From the NCBI GenBank assembly GCA_963695195.1, contig CAVOGE010000007.1:1612001-1676000 (forward strand): a DNA stretch of 64,000 nucleotides, read 5' to 3'. The notes under the pieces were generated by a model. That model was not told the DNA's origin and made no database searches. It saw nothing but the letters and a program-made list of their open reading frames with translations. This DNA comes from CF-167 sp963695195 (GTDB lineage: Bacteria > Chloroflexota > Limnocylindria > QHBO01). Below are positions 42,861 to 51,571 of this stretch, in pieces (position 1 is the stretch's first letter; each line of letters starts with the position of its first letter). The translations under genes and the position numbers were made by a program.

Positions 42861-45794
42861 ATGCCCTCCGATCGGATCGTCGTGCGTGGCGCGCGCGAGC
42901 ACAACCTCAAGAACATCGACGTGGAGATGCCGCGCGATCGGCTGATCGTGATCACCGGCCTGTCCGGGAGCGGCAAGAGCAGCCTCGCCTTCGACACGAT
43001 CTACGCCGAGGGGCAGCGTCGCTACGTCGAGTCGCTCTCCGCCTACGCGCGGCAGTTCCTGGGCCAGATGGAGAAGCCCGATGTCGACCAGATCGACGGG
43101 CTGTCACCCGCGATCAGCATCGACCAGAAGGGCTCGAGCCGGAACCCGCGTTCGACGGTCGGCACGGTGACCGAGATCTACGACTACCTTCGTCTGCTCT
43201 TCGCGCGGATCGGGCGGATGCACTGCCCCGTCTGCGGGAGGGAGATCGCACGGCAGACCGTGGAGCAGATCGTCGATCAGCTGTATGAGATGCCCGAGGG
43301 GACGCGGCTGATGCTGCTCGCTCCGCTCGTCCGAGATCGCAAGGGTGAGCACGAGAAGCTGCTGGCCGGCGCGAAGCAGGGTGGCTTCGTGCGCGTGCGC
43401 GTGGACGGCGAGATCCGCGATCTCGACGAGGAGATCTCCCTCGACAAGAAGTTCAAGCACAGCATCGAGGTGGTGGTGGACCGGCTGGTCGTGCGCCACG
43501 GCTCGACCGACGACGCCGATGGCCTGCGGCCAGATGCCTCCCGGATGGCCGACTCGATCGAGACCGCCCTGCGGCTGGCCGACGGCCTGCTGCTGGTCAA
43601 CCTGCCCGATGCGCCGAAGCGCGCCCAGGACCGCCTCTACAGCGAGCGGTACGCCTGTCCGGAGCACGGCGGCGCCTTCGAGGAGCCTGCGCCGCGCAAC
43701 TTCAGCTTCAACTCGCCCCACGGCGCGTGTCCCGACTGCACCGGGCTCGGCTCCCGCCTGGAGATCGATCCGCAGCTGGTGGTGCCGGACGAGGGGGTCG
43801 CGCTCGGCGCAGGGGCCGTGCTGCCGTGGCGGCGGATGGTGGTCAGCGAGTCATGGACGAGCAAGATCCTCGAAGCCGTTGCCGAGCACTACGGGTTCTC
43901 GATGGAGGTGCCCTTCCGCGACCTGGCGGCCGACGCCCGCGAGATCGTGCTGAACGGCAACAAGGGCGAGCGGATCGAGGTCAGGTACCGGGCGCGGAAC
44001 GGGAACATGCACACCTTCCGCACCACGTTCGAGGGAGCCGTTCCGAATCTGTCGCGGCGCTACCGCGAGACCGGCTCGGAGATGATCAAGACCGAGATCG
44101 AACGCTACATGACCACCAGCCCGTGCCCCACCTGCAACGGGCTCCGCCTCAAGCCGGAGTCGATCTCGGTGACGGTGGGCGACCGGAACATCATCGACAC
44201 GACGCGACTGTCGGTGACCGATGCACTGGCCTGGTACGGTGCACTCTCGAAGCGCCTCACCGACCGCGAGAACCAGATTGCCCGCCAGGTGCTCAAGGAG
44301 ATCCGCAGCCGCCTCGGCTTCCTGGTCGATGTGGGGCTCGACTACCTGACCCTCGACCGCGCCTCCGGCACGCTGTCGGGCGGGGAGGCGCAGCGGATCC
44401 GCCTGGCGACCCAGATCGGCTCGTCGCTGATGGGCGTGCTCTACATCCTCGACGAGCCGTCGATCGGGCTGCACCAGCGCGACAACGCGCGGCTGATCGC
44501 GACGCTGGTGCGGCTGCGCGACCTCGGCAACACGCTCATCGTGGTCGAGCACGATGAGGAGACGATCCGGTCGGCCGACTGGGTGATCGACATCGGCCCG
44601 CGGGCCGGCGAGCACGGCGGCGAGCTGATCCATTCGGGGCCGCTGGAGGACCTCCTTGCCACCGATCGCTCGATCACGGCGGCCTACCTGCGCGGAGATC
44701 GGTCGGTCGCCGTTCCTTCGCGGCGTCGATCGGGAAGCGGCAAGTGGCTGACCGTTCGCGGCGCCCGCGAGAACAACTTGCGCGGGATCACCGTCCCCTT
44801 CCCGCTCGGTCGCTTCGTTGCCGTTACCGGGGTGAGCGGCTCCGGGAAGTCGAGCCTGGTGAGCCAGATCCTGTACCCCGCGCTCGCGGCGGCACTGTGG
44901 GGTGCTCGCGAGCGCCCCGGCGCGCACGACGAGATCGAGGGGATCGGCTTCGTCGACAAGGTGATCGACATCGACCAGAGCCCCATCGGTCGCACGCCGC
45001 GCTCGAACCCGGCCACCTACACCGGCCTGTGGGCACCGCTGCGGGAGCTGCTTGCCGCCGTCCCGGAGGCACGGCTGCGCGGCTACGCCCCGGGACGATT
45101 CAGCTTCAACGTCAAGGGCGGCCGCTGCGAAGCCTGTGAGGGGGCGGGGATCGTGCAGATCGAGATGCACTTCCTGCCTGACGTCTACGTCCAGTGCGAG
45201 GTCTGCCGCGGGAAGCGCTACAACCGCGAGACGCTGGAGATCCACTACAAAGGCCGCAACGTGGCCGAGATCCTCGAGATGACGGTCGACGAGGCGCTCG
45301 GCTTCTTCAGCGCCGTCCCATCAATCCGACGGAAGCTGCAGACCCTCCACGACGTGGGGATGGGCTACATCCACCTCGGCCAGCCGGCAACCACGCTGTC
45401 GGGTGGCGAGGCGCAGCGCGTGAAGCTCGCCACCGAGCTGTCGAAGCGCGCCACCGGCCAGACCGTCTACATCCTCGACGAGCCGACCACCGGCCTCCAC
45501 TTCGACGACGTCGCGCGGCTGCTCGACGTGCTCGGCCGGCTGGTCGATGCGGGGAACACGGTGATCGTCATCGAGCACAACCTCGACGTGATCAAGTCGG
45601 CCGACTGGGTGATCGACCTCGGGCCGGAGGGCGGGGCGGCCGGTGGCGATCTGCTGGTGGCCGGCACGCCGGAGGAGGTGGCCGCATCGACGAGCTCACA
45701 TACCGGCACCTACCTGCGCCACGTCCTCGGGTCGGGAGCGGCCGCGCCCTCGCGCCGTGCGCGACGGCGTGAGCCGGCGGCGGTCGCGCGCTAG
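42861..45794 (+). CDS. uvrA: excinuclease ABC subunit A
   Basis: 977-aa damage-recognition ATPase of nucleotide excision repair. Two ABC modules are visible: Walker A GLSGSGKSSLAFDTI (near 34) and GVSGSGKSSLVSQIL (near 655), and two signatures TLSGGEAQRIRLATQ and TLSGGEAQRVKLATE. Zinc-finger Cys pairs occur at CPVCGRE, CPTCNG and CEACEG/CEVCRG. Full length. It has its own promoter with an SOS box and is not in the uvrB unit. Confidence 0.98.
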   Translation: MPSDRIVVRGAREHNLKNIDVEMPRDRLIVITGLSGSGKSSLAFDTIYAEGQRRYVESLSAYARQFLGQMEKPDVDQIDGLSPAISIDQKGSSRNPRSTVGTVTEIYDYLRLLFARIGRMHCPVCGREIARQTVEQIVDQLYEMPEGTRLMLLAPLVRDRKGEHEKLLAGAKQGGFVRVRVDGEIRDLDEEISLDKKFKHSIEVVVDRLVVRHGSTDDADGLRPDASRMADSIETALRLADGLLLVNLPDAPKRAQDRLYSERYACPEHGGAFEEPAPRNFSFNSPHGACPDCTGLGSRLEIDPQLVVPDEGVALGAGAVLPWRRMVVSESWTSKILEAVAEHYGFSMEVPFRDLAADAREIVLNGNKGERIEVRYRARNGNMHTFRTTFEGAVPNLSRRYRETGSEMIKTEIERYMTTSPCPTCNGLRLKPESISVTVGDRNIIDTTRLSVTDALAWYGALSKRLTDRENQIARQVLKEIRSRLGFLVDVGLDYLTLDRASGTLSGGEAQRIRLATQIGSSLMGVLYILDEPSIGLHQRDNARLIATLVRLRDLGNTLIVVEHDEETIRSADWVIDIGPRAGEHGGELIHSGPLEDLLATDRSITAAYLRGDRSVAVPSRRRSGSGKWLTVRGARENNLRGITVPFPLGRFVAVTGVSGSGKSSLVSQILYPALAAALWGARERPGAHDEIEGIGFVDKVIDIDQSPIGRTPRSNPATYTGLWAPLRELLAAVPEARLRGYAPGRFSFNVKGGRCEACEGAGIVQIEMHFLPDVYVQCEVCRGKRYNRETLEIHYKGRNVAEILEMTVDEALGFFSAVPSIRRKLQTLHDVGMGYIHLGQPATTLSGGEAQRVKLATELSKRATGQTVYILDEPTTGLHFDDVARLLDVLGRLVDAGNTVIVIEHNLDVIKSADWVIDLGPEGGAAGGDLLVAGTPEEVAASTSSHTGTYLRHVLGSGAAAPSRRARRREPAAVAR

Positions 45795-45806
45795 TCTCGG
45801 GAAGGC

Positions 45807-45834
45807 TTGACCGAGGCGATCAGACTCATATGAT
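45807..45834 (+). promoter_or_regulatory. sigma-70-type promoter of the HD-domain gene
   Basis: TTGACC (45807-45812), 16-bp spacer, TATGAT (45829-45834). It gives a leader of about 40 nt ending in a Shine-Dalgarno (GGAGGA at 45873), a classical leadered layout. Confidence 0.55.
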
Positions 45835-45883
45835 CCCGCGGGACGTCCCTGCAGTCGCAGGCCCGCTCACCTGGAGGAGACAC

Positions 45884-46450
45884 ATGATGCCGCCTCGCAC
45901 CGACGCGCTGGCGCTCCTGAACGAGTGGAACGCCAACCCCTCGCTCCGAAAGCACGGCCTGCTCGTCGAGGCGGGGGTCCGCGGCTACGCGGCCGACGAC
46001 GGACTCGATCCGGAGACCGTTGAACGGTGGGGGATCGCCGGACTGCTCCACGACCTCGACTACGAGCGCTTTCCCGATGCCTCGACCCACGGCGCCGTGG
46101 GTGCCGATGAGCTGGTTCGCCTCGGCTATCCCGACGAGGTGGTCCACGCCGTGCGCGCCCATAACGATGCGCTTGGAATCGCGCGCGAGAGTCGCCTCGA
46201 CCATCTCGTTTATGCCTGCGACGAGCTGGCCGGCTTCCTGGTGGCCGTGGCGTTGATGCGGCCGACGCGAAAGGTCGCCGATGTCGAGCCTGCCAACGTC
46301 CGCAAGCGGATGAAGGACAAGGCGTTTGCCCGTGCGGTCCCCCGCGAGATGCTGCTCGCCGGTGCCGATGAGCTGGGCCTCGACTTCGACGAGCATGTGC
46401 GGCGAATGGTCCGCTACCTCACCGTCGTCGCTCCCGAGGTCGGCCTGTAG
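45884..46450 (+). CDS. HD-domain protein
   Basis: 188-aa HD-superfamily protein, probable metal-dependent phosphohydrolase. Ligands visible are His in KHGLLVEAGVRGYA, the HD doublet in GIAGLLHDLDYERFP, and His in VVHAVRAHNDALG. Similar proteins are annotated as HDIG/HDOD-type hydrolases with unknown nucleotide substrates. Start at 45884 from the Shine-Dalgarno; a second ATG follows at once. Its last 37 nt overlap the convergent helicase gene. Confidence 0.8.
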   Translation: MMPPRTDALALLNEWNANPSLRKHGLLVEAGVRGYAADDGLDPETVERWGIAGLLHDLDYERFPDASTHGAVGADELVRLGYPDEVVHAVRAHNDALGIARESRLDHLVYACDELAGFLVAVALMRPTRKVADVEPANVRKRMKDKAFARAVPREMLLAGADELGLDFDEHVRRMVRYLTVVAPEVGL

Positions 46451-48075
46451 CCCATCTCCTCGAGGAAGCGTGACGGCCGGGCCGGGTCGAACACGAGCAC
46501 CAGCCGATCGGTGGCCCGTGTCAGCGCCACGTATGCGAGGCGCCGCTCCTCCTCGATCGCCCGGTCGGCGTCCTCGGCGCCGAGTAGCGCCCTCCGGTTT
46601 GGGAACCGCTCCTCCTCCCATCCGACGATGATCACCGTCGGCCACTCTCGCCCCTTGGCCCGATGCACCGTCACCAGCTCGATCGGCGCCGCCGGGTCGC
46701 GGAGCGTCGCGGTGCGCGCAGCCGCCGTATCCGCGGCGAAGAGGAAGAGGTCCAGGCGCCGAAAGCCGGCTGCCCAGCCGAGAGTCGCATCCAGCGCGCC
46801 GTGGTCGTCATCCCCGAGCGCATCACTGCTGTCGCCGCGTTGCCAGCGGCGCGCGGCCCGTAGGCGCCGGAGGGCGTGGAACGGTTGGACCTCGGGTGGC
46901 AACCGTCGTGCCGCCTCGAGCAGTGCCAGAACCGGTGGGGCTTCGAGGGGCGTCGTCAGCGAGGTGGCGTGCCGAACGTCGTTGCGCAGCAGGGCCTGGA
47001 CCACCGGGAGCAGTTCGGCGCGCGTGCGAGCGAGGACGCAGCTCCGGCCGCCGAGTTGGGCCTCTCGCGCCGCGAGCTCTGCGACACGCTCCGGCCATTC
47101 AGGGGTCGCGGCGTCCAGTAGGCCGATGGCGTCGGGCGCATCCCCTCGTCCTGGCGGCGAGTCGATCCGCTTGGCAAAGCGCTCGGTGTTCGTCTCGATA
47201 AGGCGGCGCGACGCCGCGATCACGGCGGGCGGACACCGGTAGTTGGTTGCCAGCTGGACGCGTTGTGCCGCGGGGTACAGGTCGGCGAAGCCGAGCATCC
47301 GACGGACGTCCGCCAGACGCCAGGCGTAGATCGTCTGGTCGTCGTCGCCGACCGTGAACAGGTTGTCCTGGGGAGCGGCGAGGACCCGGATGAGGCGCAG
47401 TTGTGCAGCGTCCACGTCCTGGAACTCATCGACGCACAGGTGCGTGAAGCGAGACTGCCAGGAGGTACGCAGGCGATCGTCGCGCTCGAGCCGCGCCACC
47501 GCGCCTCCGACGAGATCGTCGAAGTCGATGACGCCACGCGCCGCCAGCAACGCCTCGAAGGCGGCCAGTGCTCCCGCCGCCTCGACGGGTGGCGGCCGAC
47601 CCTCCACCTTCCAGGCGGAGAGCTGCGTATCGAGCAGCGGGGCGTCAGGGATCGGCGGCTCCTCCGGATCTCGCCCGGCGGCCACGCGGCGACGAGCGGC
47701 GCGGAGGAGCGGCAGCCGATCCGCGAGGAGCCGCGCCGGCTCACCGGCGTCGATCAGCACCTGCCGTGCGAGCGCGTGCAGGGTCCGGACCTCGATCGCC
47801 TCGGCGCCGGGCACGAGGACGGCGAGACGCGTTGCGATTCGCGCGGACAGCTCGGTGGCGGCGTCGCGGTTGAAGGTGACCACCGCGATCTGCTCCGGCG
47901 CGACGCCCCGTTCGAGCAGGACACCGAGCCGCGCGATCAGCGTGGTGGTCTTGCCGCTCCCGGCCGGCGCGATCACCTGGGCAGGACCGTCCGGCAGCTC
48001 GGCGGCGGCTCGCTGTTCGGGATCGAGCGTGCGGAGAAGCGGCTCCACGCAGGGTCGGGGCGCCAGGACTGCCAT
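46414..48075 (-). CDS. UvrD-like superfamily 1 DNA helicase
   Basis: 553-aa SF1A helicase. Motif I is IAPAGSGKTTTLIARLG (near 38), II is HLCVDEFQDVDAAQLRL, III/IV GDDDQTIYAWRLAD and NYRCPPAVI, V TVHRAKGREWPTVIIVG and VI EERRLAYVALTRATDRL. It is shorter than UvrD/PcrA (about 700 aa), because accessory subdomains are small, and has no Cys cluster or nuclease domain. Probably a repair or recombination helicase; the exact role is unknown. Confidence 0.88.
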   Translation of the reverse strand: MAVLAPRPCVEPLLRTLDPEQRAAAELPDGPAQVIAPAGSGKTTTLIARLGVLLERGVAPEQIAVVTFNRDAATELSARIATRLAVLVPGAEAIEVRTLHALARQVLIDAGEPARLLADRLPLLRAARRRVAAGRDPEEPPIPDAPLLDTQLSAWKVEGRPPPVEAAGALAAFEALLAARGVIDFDDLVGGAVARLERDDRLRTSWQSRFTHLCVDEFQDVDAAQLRLIRVLAAPQDNLFTVGDDDQTIYAWRLADVRRMLGFADLYPAAQRVQLATNYRCPPAVIAASRRLIETNTERFAKRIDSPPGRGDAPDAIGLLDAATPEWPERVAELAAREAQLGGRSCVLARTRAELLPVVQALLRNDVRHATSLTTPLEAPPVLALLEAARRLPPEVQPFHALRRLRAARRWQRGDSSDALGDDDHGALDATLGWAAGFRRLDLFLFAADTAAARTATLRDPAAPIELVTVHRAKGREWPTVIIVGWEEERFPNRRALLGAEDADRAIEEERRLAYVALTRATDRLVLVFDPARPSRFLEEMGYRPTSGATTVR

Positions 48076-48129
48076 GCCACAGCGTGCCGCGTCGACGCTT
48101 ATCGCCGGACCATCGCTCGCTTATCGGGC

Positions 48130-48135
48130 TATCCT
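48130..48135 (+). promoter_or_regulatory. possible -10 element of the LCP gene
   Basis: TATCCT 82 nt before the ATG at 48218. If used, it gives a leader of about 75 nt. Confidence 0.35.
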
Positions 48136-48217
48136 GTCGCGGCTCTGTCACCCTGGAGATATCCGCCGCACCCGTGACCCCCCCAATTGACCGACCCTCC
48201 CCGACCGGGACCTGCGC

Positions 48218-49414
48218 ATGAGCGGGCGCAATCGTCGCCAGTCCCACGCCAACGAGACGCCCCGCGCTCGTCGGATTCGTGAAGCGGAAGCGCGCGAACA
48301 AGCGCTCCGTGCTCGAGGACTCGACCCGTACGCGCGTGCACGCGCCGAACTGGATGCCGGGCCCCGCGCAGTCCGCCCGCGGCGGCCGCGCAGCCTGAAG
48401 CGCGCGCTCCTCACCGGCCTCGTCATCGTCCTGCTCGCAGGCGGATTCGGTGGCTTCCTGCTCTGGCAGCGGATTGCAGCCTTCAACGACGCGGTTAGCT
48501 CGGCGTCATCGGCCTCCACCGCGCTCCTCTTCCCGCTGATGGGGAGCGACCGGGTCAACGTGGCCGTCTACGGGTACGGGGGCGAGGAGCATCACGGCGG
48601 CTCGTACCTGGCCGATTCGATCAACATCCTGTCGATCGATCCGTCCACCGACACGACCACCATCGTCCCCATCCCGCGAGACCTGTGGATCGCCGGACAG
48701 CCGGAGCTGCCGCGGAACGGCAAGGTGAACGAGGCGTTCGCCGTCGGCTATCAGAACGGCGGCATCCAGGAAGCCGGCAATCTCGCCACCGCGCTGCTCG
48801 CGTCGGTGACCGGGCTCACCATCGAGCACTGGATCGCGCTCGACTTCGCCGGCTTCCGCGAGATGGTCGACGCGGTGGGTGGCGTGACCGTCAACAACCC
48901 GACTCCGTTTGGCTACACATGGTCAGAGGACCGATACCACGCGGGCGATTTCAACGCCGGCTCATTCGCAGCCGGCGAGATCTTCCTCGATGGGGACGAC
49001 GCGTTGAGCTACGCGCGTACGCGGTACACCAGCGTCCCCGCCGAGTCGAGTGACTTTGCCCGGTCGATTCGACAGCAGCGGGTCCTTGCCGCACTGCGTA
49101 CCAAGCTGGGCGCCGGCGGCCTTGGCTCACTCGGTCCCGGCCTTGGCCTGATGGACGCCCTGAAGGAGCGGATGGGGACCGATCTGTCGGCGATCGATCT
49201 CTTCCTGCTCTCCGGGCACCTTGGCATCGACCGGCGCATCGAGCTCGGGGAGGACGTGATCCTCGAGGCGACCGTCAACGAGATCGGCCAGTACGTGCTG
49301 GTCGTCATCGGCCGCACCTCGGCCGCCGATTACGCGCCCTTGCAGGCGTTCCTGGCCGCTGGCCTGGCGGAACCGATCGCAACGCCGGTGCCGACCGCGT
49401 CTTCGACTCCCTGA
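48218..49414 (+). CDS. LytR-CpsA-Psr (LCP) family protein
   Basis: 398-aa membrane-anchored LCP protein, which transfers glycopolymers from lipid carriers to peptidoglycan. A basic cytoplasmic tail (about 65 residues) precedes one helix (ALLTGLVIVLLAGGFGGFLL). The LCP core has DSINILSIDPSTDTTTIVPI-type strand, PRDLWIAG and the Arg-rich catalytic loop ALSYARTRYTS...RSIRQQRVL. A short Pro/Thr tail ends it. Fits a cell with a peptidoglycan wall and attached polymers. Confidence 0.9.
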   Translation: MSGRNRRQSHANETPRARRIREAEAREQALRARGLDPYARARAELDAGPRAVRPRRPRSLKRALLTGLVIVLLAGGFGGFLLWQRIAAFNDAVSSASSASTALLFPLMGSDRVNVAVYGYGGEEHHGGSYLADSINILSIDPSTDTTTIVPIPRDLWIAGQPELPRNGKVNEAFAVGYQNGGIQEAGNLATALLASVTGLTIEHWIALDFAGFREMVDAVGGVTVNNPTPFGYTWSEDRYHAGDFNAGSFAAGEIFLDGDDALSYARTRYTSVPAESSDFARSIRQQRVLAALRTKLGAGGLGSLGPGLGLMDALKERMGTDLSAIDLFLLSGHLGIDRRIELGEDVILEATVNEIGQYVLVVIGRTSAADYAPLQAFLAAGLAEPIATPVPTASSTP

Positions 49415-49436
49415 GGGGCCAGTCCCGGGATCGGCC

Positions 49437-49442
49437 TAGAAT
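49437..49442 (+). promoter_or_regulatory. -10 element (leaderless type) of uvrC
   Basis: TAGAAT, 7 nt before the uvrC ATG. Confidence 0.65.
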
Positions 49443-49449
49443 CGGTTCG

Positions 49450-51420
49450 ATGACCCTTGACCGAGCGCCCCACCTGCGGGCTGTGCTGCGCCAGATTCCG
49501 GCATCGCCAGGCGTGTACCTGATGAAGGGGGCCGATGGCGCGGTCCTGTACGTCGGCAAGGCCGACCTGCTGCGCAACCGGGTGCGCTCGTACTTCGGGA
49601 CCGCCCCGGCCCCCGATGCGCGGATCGCACGCATGTCGTCGGAGGTGGCGGCGATCGAGTACATCGTGACCGACACGGTGTCGGAGGCGTACCTGCTCGA
49701 GTGCAACCTGATCAAGGAGCACCGCCCGCGCTACAACATCCGCCTCCGCGACGACAAGAGCTACCCGTTCGTCAAGATCACGCTGGGAGAGGACTTCCCG
49801 CGGATCGTGCGGACTCGCAAGCTGGTCCGCGACGGAAGCCGCTACTTCGGCCCGTATGCATCGGCGTCGAGCGTGGACGAGACGCTCAAGCTGCTGCGCC
49901 GCATCTTCCCGTTCCGCACCTGCGACCTCGACATCCCTGAGGGGAAGCGGGTCCTCGAGCGCCCGTGCCTTCTCTACTTCATCAAGCGCTGCCAGGGGCC
50001 GTGCATCGGTGAGATTCAGAGATCCACGTACCGGGCCACCATCGACCGGGTGGTCGACTTCCTCGATGGACGCCAGGAGCCGATCCGTGACGAGCTGCGC
50101 GCCGAGATGGACGACCACGCCGAGGCGCTGCGCTACGAGCAGGCAGCGATCGCGCGCGACAAGCTGCGCGCCGTCGAACGCACGATCGAGCAGCAGAAGA
50201 TGTCCGCCTTCAGCCGGGCTGAGCACGACGTGGTGGGGATGGCCCGCGAGGAGGGGGAGGCCGGTCTGCAGGTCTTCTCGATCCGCAACGGCAAGATGAT
50301 CGGTCGCGAGCATTTCATCGTGGAGGGCGCACGCGATGTCACCGACGGGGAGGTGCTCAGTTCGTTCCTGCAGCAGTACTACGCCGCGACCGAACGCCCG
50401 CCACGGGAGGTGCTGGTGCCGCTCGCCCCCGCGGAGAGTACGGCGCTCGCCGCCTTCCTGGCGGATCGTCGCGGCAGCGCGGTGTCGCTCCGTGTGCCGG
50501 AACGTGGCGAGAAGCGGCGGATGGTTGCGCTGGCCACGCAGAACGCGGTCGAGTCCCTGTCGAGGGAGCGCGCAGAGTGGCTCGCTGACGCCGGCAAGCG
50601 TGACGCAGCCCTCGACGAACTCTCCGAGGCGCTGGAGCTGGCGCGGGCGCCGGAGCGGATCGAGTGCTACGACATGAGCAACATCTCCGGCACGAGCGCC
50701 GTCGGGAGCATGGTCGTCTTCGTCAATGGCCGTCCCGAGCCGCGCGAGTATCGCCGCTTCAAGATCCGCTCCGGTGAGACGCCCGACGACTTCCGGATGA
50801 TGGCCGAGGTGCTTCGACGTCGCTTCTCGCGTGCCGCGCGGCTGCGCTCGGAGACGGGTGCGCTGTCACTGGCCGCGGTCGGCGCCGACGAGGCGTCGGA
50901 GGAGACGCCCGAGGTCGAGCCGGATTCCGCCGCCGCCGGGCCTCGCCGCACCGAGCGTGACGACCTCGGCTGGCGGCTGCCCGACCTGGTGATTGTCGAT
51001 GGAGGGAAGGGTCAGCTCTCCGCGGCGGTGGCTGTGCTGAGCGACCTCGGGCTGACCGATGTGCCGCTCGCCGGACTGGCCAAGCGCCAGGAAGAGCTGT
51101 TCGTGCCCGGCCGGTCGGAGCCGATCCTGTTGGCCCCGAAGAGCCAGGGCCTGTATCTCGTGCAGCGCATCCGGGACGAGGCCCACCGCTTCGCGATCAC
51201 CTACCACCGCAAGGTTCGCGGACGGCGCGCGCTGGCGAGCGCCTTCGACGATATCGCGGGCATCGGGCCTGCGCGGCGCCAGGCGCTGTTGCGCCGGTTC
51301 GGAAGCGTTCGTCGGATTCGGGAGTCGTCGGTCGATGAGCTTGCCGAGACGCCGGGGATCACGCGTGAACTCGCGGAGCGGGTGCGCCGGCATTTTGCGC
51401 GCGAGGGAATGCTGGCGTGA
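49450..51420 (+). CDS. uvrC: excinuclease ABC subunit C
   Basis: 656-aa dual-incision nuclease. The GIY-YIG domain (PASPGVYLMKGADGAVLYVG, near 17-36) makes the 3' cut. A UVR motif (RAEMDDHAEALRYEQAAIAR, near 217) binds UvrB. The RNase H-like domain starts RIECYDMSNISGTSAVGSMV (near 403) and holds the 5' nuclease acids (LVIVDGGKGQLSAA). The C-terminal HhH2 pair is FDDIAGIGPARRQALLRRFG onward. An acidic insertion (SEETPEVEPDSAAAG, near 480-495) sits within the RNase H part. Confidence 0.97.
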   Translation: MTLDRAPHLRAVLRQIPASPGVYLMKGADGAVLYVGKADLLRNRVRSYFGTAPAPDARIARMSSEVAAIEYIVTDTVSEAYLLECNLIKEHRPRYNIRLRDDKSYPFVKITLGEDFPRIVRTRKLVRDGSRYFGPYASASSVDETLKLLRRIFPFRTCDLDIPEGKRVLERPCLLYFIKRCQGPCIGEIQRSTYRATIDRVVDFLDGRQEPIRDELRAEMDDHAEALRYEQAAIARDKLRAVERTIEQQKMSAFSRAEHDVVGMAREEGEAGLQVFSIRNGKMIGREHFIVEGARDVTDGEVLSSFLQQYYAATERPPREVLVPLAPAESTALAAFLADRRGSAVSLRVPERGEKRRMVALATQNAVESLSRERAEWLADAGKRDAALDELSEALELARAPERIECYDMSNISGTSAVGSMVVFVNGRPEPREYRRFKIRSGETPDDFRMMAEVLRRRFSRAARLRSETGALSLAAVGADEASEETPEVEPDSAAAGPRRTERDDLGWRLPDLVIVDGGKGQLSAAVAVLSDLGLTDVPLAGLAKRQEELFVPGRSEPILLAPKSQGLYLVQRIRDEAHRFAITYHRKVRGRRALASAFDDIAGIGPARRQALLRRFGSVRRIRESSVDELAETPGITRELAERVRRHFAREGMLA

Positions 51421-51431
51421 TGCCGGCTCCC

Positions 51432-51460
51432 TTGCGACACCTCCGGCGCCTGCCTATACT
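51432..51460 (+). promoter_or_regulatory. promoter of secD
   Basis: TTGCGA (51432-51437), 17-bp spacer, TATACT (51455-51460). It leaves a GC-rich leader of about 105 nt before secD. Confidence 0.5.
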
Positions 51461-51469
51461 GGCGCCGCC

Positions 51470-51492
51470 CGCCGCGAACGCGCGGCGTCTTT
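51470..51492 (+). promoter_or_regulatory. attenuator-like hairpin in the secD leader
   Basis: CGCCGCG-AACG-CGCGGCG, a 7-bp perfect stem followed by TCTTTCG, starting 9 nt after the -10. It resembles a rho-independent terminator placed inside a leader. Confidence 0.4.
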
Positions 51493-51571
51493 CGTGTCTG
51501 CCACCGCCGCGGCGCGCCTCGGGGGGCCGCGACGCAGATTCGCCCGATGGAGAGGACAAGCTGGCCAACGC

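Noticed and set aside
43851..45245. 464-codon minus-strand frame opposite uvrA
   Set aside because: Antisense of conserved UvrA motifs, no start signal or domain.
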